Assembly (NCBI GenBank): GCA_938743325.2
Contig: OW568899.1
Span: 186,001-250,000, forward strand
From: Pycnococcus provasolii
Taxonomy: Eukaryota > Chlorophyta > Pseudoscourfieldiophyceae > Pseudoscourfieldiales > Pycnococcaceae
Direction of reading: 5' to 3'
Length of the DNA stretch: 64,000 nucleotides
The notes under the pieces were generated by a model. That model saw only the letters and a program-made list of their open reading frames with translations. It made no database searches and was not told the DNA's origin. Made by a program: the position numbers and the translations under genes. Below, one piece after another: positions 37,948-45,414 of this stretch. Each line of letters starts with the position of its first letter. The stretch's first letter is position 1.

Positions 37948-38931
37948 ATGGCGCTGGCGCATGTGGTACAGCGCGTGCGTGTATCCACAACAATGGCGCT
38001 ATTTCCGAGCACACTACGCCAACTCTACGCCAACCACTCTGCTCATATAGCTCTGAGGGAAAGGCCTGCACAGGCACTCAGTGCCCTCTTTTTTGACTCG
38101 TTTGGCGCGCGGTTCTCCTCGTCGGCGTCTGGGGCGGCAAACACGCAGTGCTGGGCATGCGGAGTACACATAAGTAAATCCAAGCCAAGTGCAAGTGCGA
38201 GTGCAAGTGAACAGGCACAAGAAGAACTCCTGAAAAGGAAGTGTGAGTGCGACCGCGACCTGCCGATTCACCCGCGCGCGTACGTCGGTGACGCGTCGGC
38301 GTCTTCTCAAAAAACCTCTCTAAACGGGGAGGACTTCTTTGCGGTGCTCGGGCTTGACAAGACACCTAAGAGATACGACGCGGCGACACCCGCAGCCATC
38401 AACGACGCGCACCGCAAACTGCAACTCAGACTGCACCCGGACAGATTTCCCAAGTCCAGCGAATTAACGGACGACGAACACGCCGAGCGCATCGACCACG
38501 CTATGGCGCTCAGCGCATACGCGTCGCTAGCTGCCGCGACGCTTCGCGACCCACTCGCGAAGGCGAGGTACGTGCTCGCGACGTCAGGGTGTCCTGTGGA
38601 CACGGAGGAGGGCGCGCGCGACGCGTCGTCGAATCACGCCGACGCGATGGAGTGGCTAGAGACGGTCATGGAGGTGAACGAGGAGGTTGAGGAGGCTGCG
38701 GGCGATGCGCAGGCTTTGCTGGAAGCGCACACGCGCGCCCGGGACGTGTACGACGACTGTTTGGATAAGTTCAAGGCGGCCGTCGACGCGAGCCAGTGGG
38801 ACGGCCACGGTCCCACGAGTTCGGAGAGCCGTGCTTTGTGTTTGCGCGGTGCTCACTGGATCGTGCGTGCGGCTTACATGCGAACGGCGATGGACCTCGC
38901 TTCGACGGACGACGCGTTTCCCGCGATTTGA
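37948..38931 (+). CDS. HSCB: HscB/HSC20 mitochondrial Fe-S co-chaperone
   Basis: 327 residues from the Met at 37948; the Met at 37993 is an alternative. The N-terminal 80 residues look like a mitochondrial presequence. A zinc site CWAC...CEC (about residues 76-112) precedes the J-domain (DFFAVLGL ... RKLQLRLHPDRFPKSSE with the HPD motif ... SAYASLAAATLRDPLAKARY). The C-terminal helical domain is shaped to bind the ISCU scaffold (MEVNEEVEEAAGDAQALL). HscB passes the Fe-S scaffold to Hsp70. A (GT)n run lies just upstream at 37925-37945. SDHAF1, an Fe-S insertion factor, is the next gene. Confidence 0.9.
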   Translation: MALAHVVQRVRVSTTMALFPSTLRQLYANHSAHIALRERPAQALSALFFDSFGARFSSSASGAANTQCWACGVHISKSKPSASASASEQAQEELLKRKCECDRDLPIHPRAYVGDASASSQKTSLNGEDFFAVLGLDKTPKRYDAATPAAINDAHRKLQLRLHPDRFPKSSELTDDEHAERIDHAMALSAYASLAAATLRDPLAKARYVLATSGCPVDTEEGARDASSNHADAMEWLETVMEVNEEVEEAAGDAQALLEAHTRARDVYDDCLDKFKAAVDASQWDGHGPTSSESRALCLRGAHWIVRAAYMRTAMDLASTDDAFPAI

Positions 38932-39097
38932 CGACGCCCGACAAGAGAAACACTCACACTCACACTCACAAAAGTAAAGTAACCACTGTAGTACATAAGT
39001 ATGTAGACTATCTATCTGATAATAATACAGTACAGTACAGTAGTACTATGTTGGTAAAGGTACTTAAGGGATAACCCAATCTATCCAGAAACGTTGT

Positions 39098-39154
39098 AAC
39101 CCCTAACCCCTAACCCCTAACCCCTAACCCCCTAACCCCTAACCCCTAACCCCT
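39098..39154. repeat. Interstitial telomere-like CCCCTAA array
   Basis: Eight head-to-tail AACCCCT units (one with an extra C) form a short array just upstream of SDHAF1. On the other strand it reads TTAGGGG, close to plant (TTTAGGG) and general (TTAGGG) telomere repeats. It is either a telomere remnant or a telo-box-like promoter element. Confidence 0.85.
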
Positions 39155-39343
39155 AGTCAGTTCCCCTCGTCGAACGTGCCTTCCCCCCCACTTCCCCCCG
39201 GTCCCCAGCCACACACACCACCCCAATCATTTTTTGCCACTTCGCCATATCGTGAAATCCCGTTCTGTCACACGCACACGCACTCGCACTCGCACTCGCG
39301 CTCGCACTTACGTCTCTGAGGTAGGTAGGTAGTCACGATATCC

Positions 39344-39598
39344 TTGTCGGGTTTCCAACGCGAGGCGCTCGCGCTGTACCGCGCAGCGCTCCGCGTCGCG
39401 CGCGCCAAAGAGCCCGCCCAGCGCCTGCACATCCAACAGCTCGCGAGAAGCACATTCGAATCCAACGCGAAGCGTGTGGGAAAGAGGGACTTTCAGAGGG
39501 CGGAGCACCTCATCAGACAAGCAAAAAAGCAAATCGAACTGCTGAAGAGCGACGCCGTGTCAGGAGTCAGCACGCTCAACTTCAAAAAGCCGGTATGA
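39344..39598 (+). CDS. SDHAF1: SDHAF1, LYR-motif complex II assembly factor (start unresolved)
   Basis: The conserved body runs QREALALYRAALRVARAK ... KRDFQRAEHLIRQAKKQIEL, matching SDHAF1 with its LYR motif. SDHAF1 helps insert Fe-S clusters into the succinate dehydrogenase B subunit. No in-frame ATG exists between the stop at 39326 and the LYR motif, and none lies in any frame from 39051 to 39340. Either a non-ATG start is used or a tiny first exon lies upstream; ATG TTG at 39048-39053 followed by GTAAAG, joined after the AG at 39327-39328, would keep the frame and would put the telomere-like array in an intron. The stop TGA overlaps the ATG of the next gene (ATGA). Confidence 0.75.
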   Translation: MSGFQREALALYRAALRVARAKEPAQRLHIQQLARSTFESNAKRVGKRDFQRAEHLIRQAKKQIELLKSDAVSGVSTLNFKKPV

Positions 39599-40332
39599 CC
39601 GACCTTGCCACAGCGAATAAGGCGGACGGCACAACTGCCGCCGTCGGTGAGAAGCGCGGGCGTGAGAAGCGCGGACGAGACGAGCAAATCAGCCGAGCCA
39701 TGTCATACGTGCTTCGACACGGCGCTGTCAAGGAGGGACTTCCAATCCGCGAAGACGGCACCCTAAGCGTCGACGAGCTTCTCACGTACAAGAAGCTAAA
39801 AGGCGTGAAGCTCGCGGACGTCCAGCGCGTCGTGGAGGCAAACGACAAGCAACGTTTCCAACTACTGCATGATGAAGGTAAGGATGAATGGCGAATACGC
39901 GCGAATCAGGGGCACTCTCTACGTCTCGCTGGCGTGCAGGAGTCCATGGAGGAACTCGACGATGCGGCGTGCGCATCGTACCACTTCATTCATGGCACAT
40001 ACGAGCGCCACTGGACGAGCATCGAGGCGGAAGGTTTGAAGCGCATGAACCGCGACCACGTGCACATGGCGCTCGTGCGCCGTGAGGACAACGGCGATAC
40101 GTCCGATCTGCCTGTGGACATCGACCTTCTTAGCCGTGCAGGCATACGCCGTGGGTGCGAAATTCTCGTCTTCGTCGACGCAATTCGCGCGCGAGCGATG
40201 GGCTGTCGCTTTTACCGAAGCGCCAACGACGTTGGACTCAGCGACGGTATTGAAGGCGTCGTGCCAAGCACCGCGTTTGTACGTGCCGTCCGCCGTCGGG
40301 ATGGCGCTGTGTTGTATCCAACGATAAATTAG
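39595..40332 (+). CDS. TPT1: tRNA 2'-phosphotransferase (Tpt1/KptA)
   Basis: 245 residues. Removes the splice-junction 2'-phosphate from tRNA using NAD+. Family motifs: ISRAMSYVLRHGAVKEGLPI with the conserved Arg-His, DGTLSVDELL, HGTYERHWTSIEAEGLKRMN, HVHMAL, and RRGCEILVFVDAIRARAMGC. The N-terminal 30 residues are basic (KRGREKRGRDEQ). The start is the ATG at 39595, which overlaps the SDHAF1 stop by one-codon sharing (ATGA). The next in-frame ATG lies inside the conserved SYVLRHG block, so it is too late to be the start. A bicistronic mRNA or a promoter inside SDHAF1 is implied. Confidence 0.92.
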   Translation: MTDLATANKADGTTAAVGEKRGREKRGRDEQISRAMSYVLRHGAVKEGLPIREDGTLSVDELLTYKKLKGVKLADVQRVVEANDKQRFQLLHDEGKDEWRIRANQGHSLRLAGVQESMEELDDAACASYHFIHGTYERHWTSIEAEGLKRMNRDHVHMALVRREDNGDTSDLPVDIDLLSRAGIRRGCEILVFVDAIRARAMGCRFYRSANDVGLSDGIEGVVPSTAFVRAVRRRDGAVLYPTIN

Positions 40333-40358
40333 AATACAGTAGTAAAACACATACACCT

Positions 40359-41327
40359 TCAATAATTTCCACGACGTCCTGGCCTTTCCGCAAGATTGAG
40401 CGATCCAAAGTTCTCGACGCTGCTGCCGTATCGGCTTTTCACCTCCCGAGAGAAGCTCGCGTAGTTGCTGATTGAACGTCGAAGCGGAACCGTGTTTTGA
40501 CGGCGGAGTGATGATGACGAAGACGCGCGAACGGCATAGTGCTCCGGAAGTTCGAGAAATCGTTGTAAACGCTTCAGACTTTCGCGTTGGTTGGCAAAGA
40601 ACTCGGAGTGTTCGAAAATGGTAACGGGGACGCGGGCGGCACGAACTTGTTGCATTGCCTGCGTGTACCAAGCGGCATACTGGCCCTTAAAGTGCGAGAA
40701 GCTTCCTACGTCAACGCGCACTTTGAACCTGTTGGTATTTGTCGACGTCCAGTGCCCAGTTGACTCCGCCACGCGTAAGCTGCGGTACACCGCGAGCACA
40801 TTTTTGCGGTACAGTATGACTGCTCTTGCACCTTGCATACGCAGAATCGCGTCGATGCCGCCACTAGATAGATGCGCGGGAAATATCTTGAAACCGACGT
40901 ATCTAAGTCTTCTCCTCGTCGCGACTCTCACCATGGCATCGACGAGCGCGCGCGGTTGGTTGTTTCTGTTCGAGATGACTCGAGGGTGTATTGCGCGTCG
41001 CATGGTACCGTGCAGGTACGATTCCGTCGGGTTGAAAGCCTATTTTGGTTAGCGTGCATGTGATCGTGAGTAAAACGTAGAGGGAGCATCGTCAACCACC
41101 TTGCACGTTGATTATGGCTGACCTACCTCCTTGTTCATGATGATTCCTCTTTGTCTGTTAAGCGCGTCGCAGAAGGCGTTCGACCCGGTCCTTTCGTGCG
41201 CGAAGATCACGAGAGGTGTAGCGGCGACGACAACTTCCCCCAAGGCCACCCACGTCACACGGCACCAGCACAACACCACCACACTATAGCACACGACGAC
41301 ACGAGCACACCAGTTCAACAGCCGCAT
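40359..41327 (-). CDS. Membrane-anchored sulfotransferase (two exons)
   Basis: Exon 1 (41327-41127) starts MRLLNWCARVVVCYSVVVLC, a signal anchor, and carries the PAPS-binding loop PLVIFAHERTGSNAF; it ends at GTAGGT. Exon 2 (41039-40359) begins after AAATAG with AFNPTESYLHGTMRRAIHP and includes GFKIFPAHLSSGGID and LYRKNVLAVYRSLRVAESTG, the second phosphate-binding site. The intron is 87 bp, phase 0; total 293 residues. Golgi carbohydrate or lipid sulfotransferases have this type II layout; the acceptor is unknown. A longer start at 41387 is possible. Confidence 0.75.
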
Positions 41328-41420
41328 GGAAAACGACGCGTACAAGCAAGTCCAGCTGTCACAGCAGCATGCCGTGTGTGTGTGCAAGGTGCCAAGCTTG
41401 AGTGAGCCTCACCAAAATGC

Positions 41421-41458
41421 AACCCCGAATCAGAACCCCGAATCATCGATTAGGGGTT
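41421..41458. promoter_or_regulatory. Paired AACCCCGAAT boxes at a divergent promoter
   Basis: AACCCCGAAT at 41421-41430 and 41434-41443, followed by TTAGGGGTTA at 41450-41459. They lie about 70-90 bp before the ATG of the Rab prenyltransferase gene and about 100 bp from the divergent sulfotransferase start. Confidence 0.45.
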
Positions 41459-41514
41459 AGTGTAGAACTCCGCCCAGCATTTTCGTTTCCTCTTCCCGCC
41501 CCAGTCAGTCAAGC

Positions 41515-42579
41515 ATGCACGGGCGTCGTCGCGTCTCCGCCTCCTTGGCATCGTCGCCCGAGTTCCTCGAGCAGAGCGCCGCGAAGGCGAAGTCGTACCG
41601 CGCGCTACTAGGCGCCGTCCTGCAAGCGTCGGCGGCGAAATCGTACCTCGATAAGCAAATCGCACTCTCCGCGAAACTGTGCGAGCTGAACCCGGAGGCT
41701 GCCACATCGTGGAACTATCGAAAGAGGGCGACGTTGGCGAACCACAACAGCGAAAATACGCCTATCGGAGAACTTCCCGCGGACTTGCGCGTGTCAGTCG
41801 CGGAGGCTGAACTCACCGTCAGCGAGGCGGCACTCAAGAGAAACCCAAAGAGCTATTGCGCATGGTACCACAGGAGGTGGGTGCTCGACACCTGGATTGG
41901 AAAGGACTTTGCCGTCAAGCCATTTGACGCCGTGCTGGAGCGAGAGTGCACGCTCACTGAGCAGTTTTTGAGCCTCGACCCACGCAACTTTCACGGATGG
42001 GGATACAGGCGGTACCTCGCGGAGTTTGTGGGAGAGACGCCAGAGACGGAACTTGCGTTCAGCCGGCGCCTTATTGAACGCGACCTTTCCAACTACTCGG
42101 CTTGGCACCATCGGAGCGCCGTGTTGCCAGCTTGTCACGGCAGTGCAGCTATTGCAGGTGGTGATGCCGAAAGTGAAAGCCGCTGGCGAGGGACCATGGG
42201 CGCGATGAGCGCAGCAGCGACTCACATTCCCGCCGACACTCTGCTCGAGGAGCAGGACCTGTGGTTCCAGGCGGCGGTCACCGAGCCGGCGGACCAGGCG
42301 GCTTGGGTGTACGCGCGATGGGTTTCAGGCTTGGGCAGCCGCCTGGAGGATCCGGAGGCGCGCGCGCGCGTTCGTGAGAAGGACGTCAAGCAGGCGCGCG
42401 AGATCCTCGCGCTAGAGCCAGACGCGACGTGGGCGCTCGTTCACCTCGCGAATGCGCTCGCCGCTCCTCTCGACGCGAGCGAGGCGGATCGCGAGGAGGC
42501 GCGTCGTCTGTACGCGCGGTTGGCGGAGGTTGACGTCGACCGCAGCGGCATGTACGAAGAGTGGGCACGAACACTGTAA
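41515..42579 (+). CDS. RABGGTA: Rab geranylgeranyltransferase alpha subunit
   Basis: 354 residues starting MHGRRRVSASLAS, the same MHGR start as the human protein. Five PFTA prenyltransferase repeats are visible, e.g. ELNPEAATSWNYRKR, KRNPKSYCAWYHRRWVLD, SLDPRNFHGWGYRRYLAEF and RDLSNYSAWHHRSAVLP. With the beta subunit and Rab escort protein, it attaches geranylgeranyl groups to Rab GTPases. The protein stops after the helical domain and lacks the LRR end of the animal subunit. One exon. Unlike the farnesyltransferase alpha subunit, it has the MHGR start and short repeat spacing. Confidence 0.9.
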   Translation: MHGRRRVSASLASSPEFLEQSAAKAKSYRALLGAVLQASAAKSYLDKQIALSAKLCELNPEAATSWNYRKRATLANHNSENTPIGELPADLRVSVAEAELTVSEAALKRNPKSYCAWYHRRWVLDTWIGKDFAVKPFDAVLERECTLTEQFLSLDPRNFHGWGYRRYLAEFVGETPETELAFSRRLIERDLSNYSAWHHRSAVLPACHGSAAIAGGDAESESRWRGTMGAMSAAATHIPADTLLEEQDLWFQAAVTEPADQAAWVYARWVSGLGSRLEDPEARARVREKDVKQAREILALEPDATWALVHLANALAAPLDASEADREEARRLYARLAEVDVDRSGMYEEWARTL

Positions 42580-42724
42580 AACATACATACGCACTCATAT
42601 GACGTGACGCCATGGAAACCCCGAAATCCATCAATTCGGGTTTGGGTGTTCTTCACCTCTCCCATACGCGGATAGGGGTAACTTACTTGCGGGAACTTCA
42701 CCCTTATCGTAGACCATTTCCCCG

Positions 42725-43507
42725 ATGCCGACGACGATGCCGACGTCTTGCACGCATCGATATCGATGCCGGCCGGTCTCAGGAGGAGCCTCTCGGTCAG
42801 TCTCAGCCGGTCATGCTCGTCGAAGGATCTCTGGATACGGGTCATGCTCAAGTGGTGATGATGAAAGACGCACGCTTGCACTTGCAGGCGCCCCATGCAC
42901 CGTGCATCCGTCAGCGCGTCTGCGATCCATAGGCGCGTCTCTTCTCGCGAGTGCGTCAGTCGCCGTGAACGTGTGTTTCGCAGCTTACGTGTTGCCGCCG
43001 GCTGCGTACGCATCCACTCCTGCCGCAGATGTCAACCCGTTCACGTTGTATGGCACGACGCAAAAGCGTTTCGAGGTGCTCGAGAAAGATGGCGAGAAAA
43101 TCCTTGCGCGTAAAGCTGGTGTCACGAGCCGGGCGTGCGTGAGCATCCTGGCGCGCGACGAAGAGCAGGACGGTGCGTTTCAAGGTCTTCCCATCTTCGA
43201 GAAGATGAGAGGGCCAGACGGAACTGCAAAACCGTCGTGTGCGACAAAAGAAGTTCTCACGTCGACGGCGAAGAGTCGAACTGCCAAGGAAGCGAGTGCC
43301 GCGATCGAGAAGAGCTGCGGGAAGGCGTGCCAAGTAACATGTCAGCGTGCGTTGGACTCTTACGATTCGAGAGAAATGAAGCGAACCGGCTTGGGTCTTG
43401 ATCCTGATGCCAATGATCGCGCGAGCAAGCGTTGTGTCAAAGTGTGCACGCGCGAATGCGAACGGCCTGGCGAATTCTCTAATTTTGCTGTGCCGATCGC
43501 GAAATAG
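42725..43507 (+). CDS. Probable thylakoid-lumen protein, Cys-rich, unknown function
   Basis: 260 residues. A Ser/Arg-rich transit-like start is followed by a hydrophobic segment ending in Ala-x-Ala (SIGASLLASASVAVNVCFAA ... YAS-TPAADV), the two-part signal used for the thylakoid lumen. The mature part begins DVNPFTLYGTTQKRFEVLEK, resembling conserved plastid proteins of algae that I cannot name, and ends with a Cys-rich block (CGKACQVTCQRAL ... CVKVCTRECERPG) likely to hold disulfides. The start is uncertain; an intron within the leader is possible. Confidence 0.6.
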   Translation: MPTTMPTSCTHRYRCRPVSGGASRSVSAGHARRRISGYGSCSSGDDERRTLALAGAPCTVHPSARLRSIGASLLASASVAVNVCFAAYVLPPAAYASTPAADVNPFTLYGTTQKRFEVLEKDGEKILARKAGVTSRACVSILARDEEQDGAFQGLPIFEKMRGPDGTAKPSCATKEVLTSTAKSRTAKEASAAIEKSCGKACQVTCQRALDSYDSREMKRTGLGLDPDANDRASKRCVKVCTRECERPGEFSNFAVPIAK

Positions 43508-43948
43508 AAAAGATATTATTCAAAATTTTTTTTGTAACAGTACCCGTAGGCTTCAAACCATTTCTTATCCACGACCACCAACGAATGGCATCTTCGACGA
43601 CGCCATCACCGTCATGGTAAGCACATTCGTTCGCTGCGAGTGGCAGCGACGCCATGCCATGTACACAACCGCATCTGCCAAATGCCCCCCAAACCCCCAA
43701 ACCCCAAACCCCCAATCATGATGATGATGATTGGGGTTTTCAAACAAAAACAAACCCCTACAATTCTCCCACCTCACTGGTCTCCCACTGGTCTCCCAAA
43801 TCTACGGGGATGGACATGCCCCGAGAGGATACCGGTTTCTCCCAAGCCGGTTTCTCCCCGGGCCCTTGCTGGGGCGCCGCCGTCCTCCGCCTCCGCCTCC
43901 GCCCCCCCTCTTTGTTGGTGTGCCATTTTCCCACTCTCTAGTAGTACT
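43508..43948. promoter_or_regulatory. Upstream region of ribosomal protein uL3
   Basis: 441 bp containing C-run/A repeats (43686-43715), an imperfect hairpin (43706-43739) and pyrimidine-rich sequence up to the uL3 ATG. Confidence 0.4.
43706..43739. repeat. Hairpin-forming inverted repeat upstream of uL3
   Basis: AAACCCCCAATCAT (43706-43719) faces ATGATTGGGGTTT (43727-43739); the arms pair over 13 bases with one bulged C and a 7-bp loop of GATGATG type. Confidence 0.75.
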
Positions 43949-45115
43949 ATGTCGCACCGTAAGTTCGAGGCCCCGCGCCACGGCTCTCTCGGGTTCCTAC
44001 CCAAGAAGCGTGCGCGCCGATTCACAGGCAAAATCAAGACGTTCCCGAAAGACGACGCATCCAAACCAGCACACCTCACAGGCTTCGTCGGATACAAGGC
44101 GGGCATGACGCACATCATGCGCGACGTCGACAAGCCCGGCTCCAAGCTGCACAAGAAGGAGTCGTGCGAGGCTGTCACGCTCATCGAAACGCCGCCGATG
44201 ATCGTCGTCGGCATCGTCGGATACGCCAAGACGTCCACCGGACTTCGCGCGTACAACACCGTCTGGGCCGAGCACCTCAACGACGAGGTGAAGCGCGTCT
44301 TCTACAAAAACTGGTTCAAGAGCAAGAAAAAGTGCTTCACGCGCTACGTCAAGCAGTACTCCGAGAACGGCGGCGAGGCGATCAAGAAGCAGCTCGAGGA
44401 CCTGAAGAAGAACTGCTGCGCAATCCGCATTCTCGCGCACACGCAGATGCGAAAGCTGCACCTGCGCCAGAAGAAGGCGCACCTGAAGGAGATCCAGGTG
44501 AACGGCGGAAAGACCGTCGCCGACAAGGTGGACTTCGCGTACAACCTCTTCGAGAAGCCCGTCGAGATTGACAGCATCTTCTCCAAGGACGAGATGATTG
44601 ACACCATTGGAGTGTCGAGGGGTCACGGAACGGAGGGCGTCGTGACGCGTTGGGGCGTCTCGCGTCTCCCGCGCAAGACGCACCGTGGTCTTCGCAAGGT
44701 TGCCTGCATCGGCGCGTGGCACCCGGCACGCGTGTCTTCGACCGTCGCTCGTGTTGGTCAGCACGGATACCACCACCGTACAGAGGCGAACAAGAAGGTG
44801 TACAGGATCGGAAAGGCTGGCAACGAGGAGAGCCACGGTGCGACGACGGACACCGACCCGACGAAGAAGGGCATCAACCCGATGGGCGGCTTCCCGCACT
44901 ACGGCATTATCCGCGAGGACTACATCATGCTCAAGGGATGCGTGGTGGGCACGAAGAAGCGCGCGATTACGCTGCGCAAGTCGCTGTTCAAGCAGACGAG
45001 CCGCAACGCGCAGGAGGAGATCAAGCTGAAGTTCATCGACACGTCGTCGAAGTTTGGCAAGGGCCGCTTCCAGTCGTCGGAGGAGAAGGCGAAGTTCCTG
45101 GGACGCCTCAAGTAA
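43949..45115 (+). CDS. RPL3: 60S ribosomal protein uL3
   Basis: 388 residues from [20 protein letters not shown]; the longer open frame upstream is low-complexity promoter. Complete uL3: [14 protein letters not shown]-type block ([20 protein letters not shown]), [16 protein letters not shown], the peptidyl-transferase-facing tip [20 protein letters not shown], and [18 protein letters not shown]. It binds near the peptidyl-transferase centre of the large subunit. Strong GC-rich third-position bias (AAG, CTC, GTC) fits high expression. One exon. Confidence 0.98.
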   Translation: MSHRKFEAPRHGSLGFLPKKRARRFTGKIKTFPKDDASKPAHLTGFVGYKAGMTHIMRDVDKPGSKLHKKESCEAVTLIETPPMIVVGIVGYAKTSTGLRAYNTVWAEHLNDEVKRVFYKNWFKSKKKCFTRYVKQYSENGGEAIKKQLEDLKKNCCAIRILAHTQMRKLHLRQKKAHLKEIQVNGGKTVADKVDFAYNLFEKPVEIDSIFSKDEMIDTIGVSRGHGTEGVVTRWGVSRLPRKTHRGLRKVACIGAWHPARVSSTVARVGQHGYHHRTEANKKVYRIGKAGNEESHGATTDTDPTKKGINPMGGFPHYGIIREDYIMLKGCVVGTKKRAITLRKSLFKQTSRNAQEEIKLKFIDTSSKFGKGRFQSSEEKAKFLGRLK

Positions 45116-45414
45116 ATACTACGATTGTCCTAAAAGCCCATTATTACGGTTAAGGTTGCAGTACGACAAAATGTCAACCACCCAACACCTATTGCCTTCA
45201 CACATGTACATGGTTGACAGCATCTTACGCGATGTGATTCCTCTCAGAATGCGTGTTTTCCGCCCAAACCATCCATGTGATGTGATCACATCGACCTACG
45301 ACGGATCCCCGCTTGTTCCCTGCTTGATGTTTTCCTGGGAGTTTTTCGGGGTTACTTTTCCACCACACGTTCCTGTGGTGATTCCCCCTCCCTTCCATTC
45401 CTGCTCGCACTCGC

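Noticed and set aside
44000-44900. A 300-codon minus-strand frame opposite uL3
   Set aside because: Shadow of the strongly biased uL3 coding sequence.
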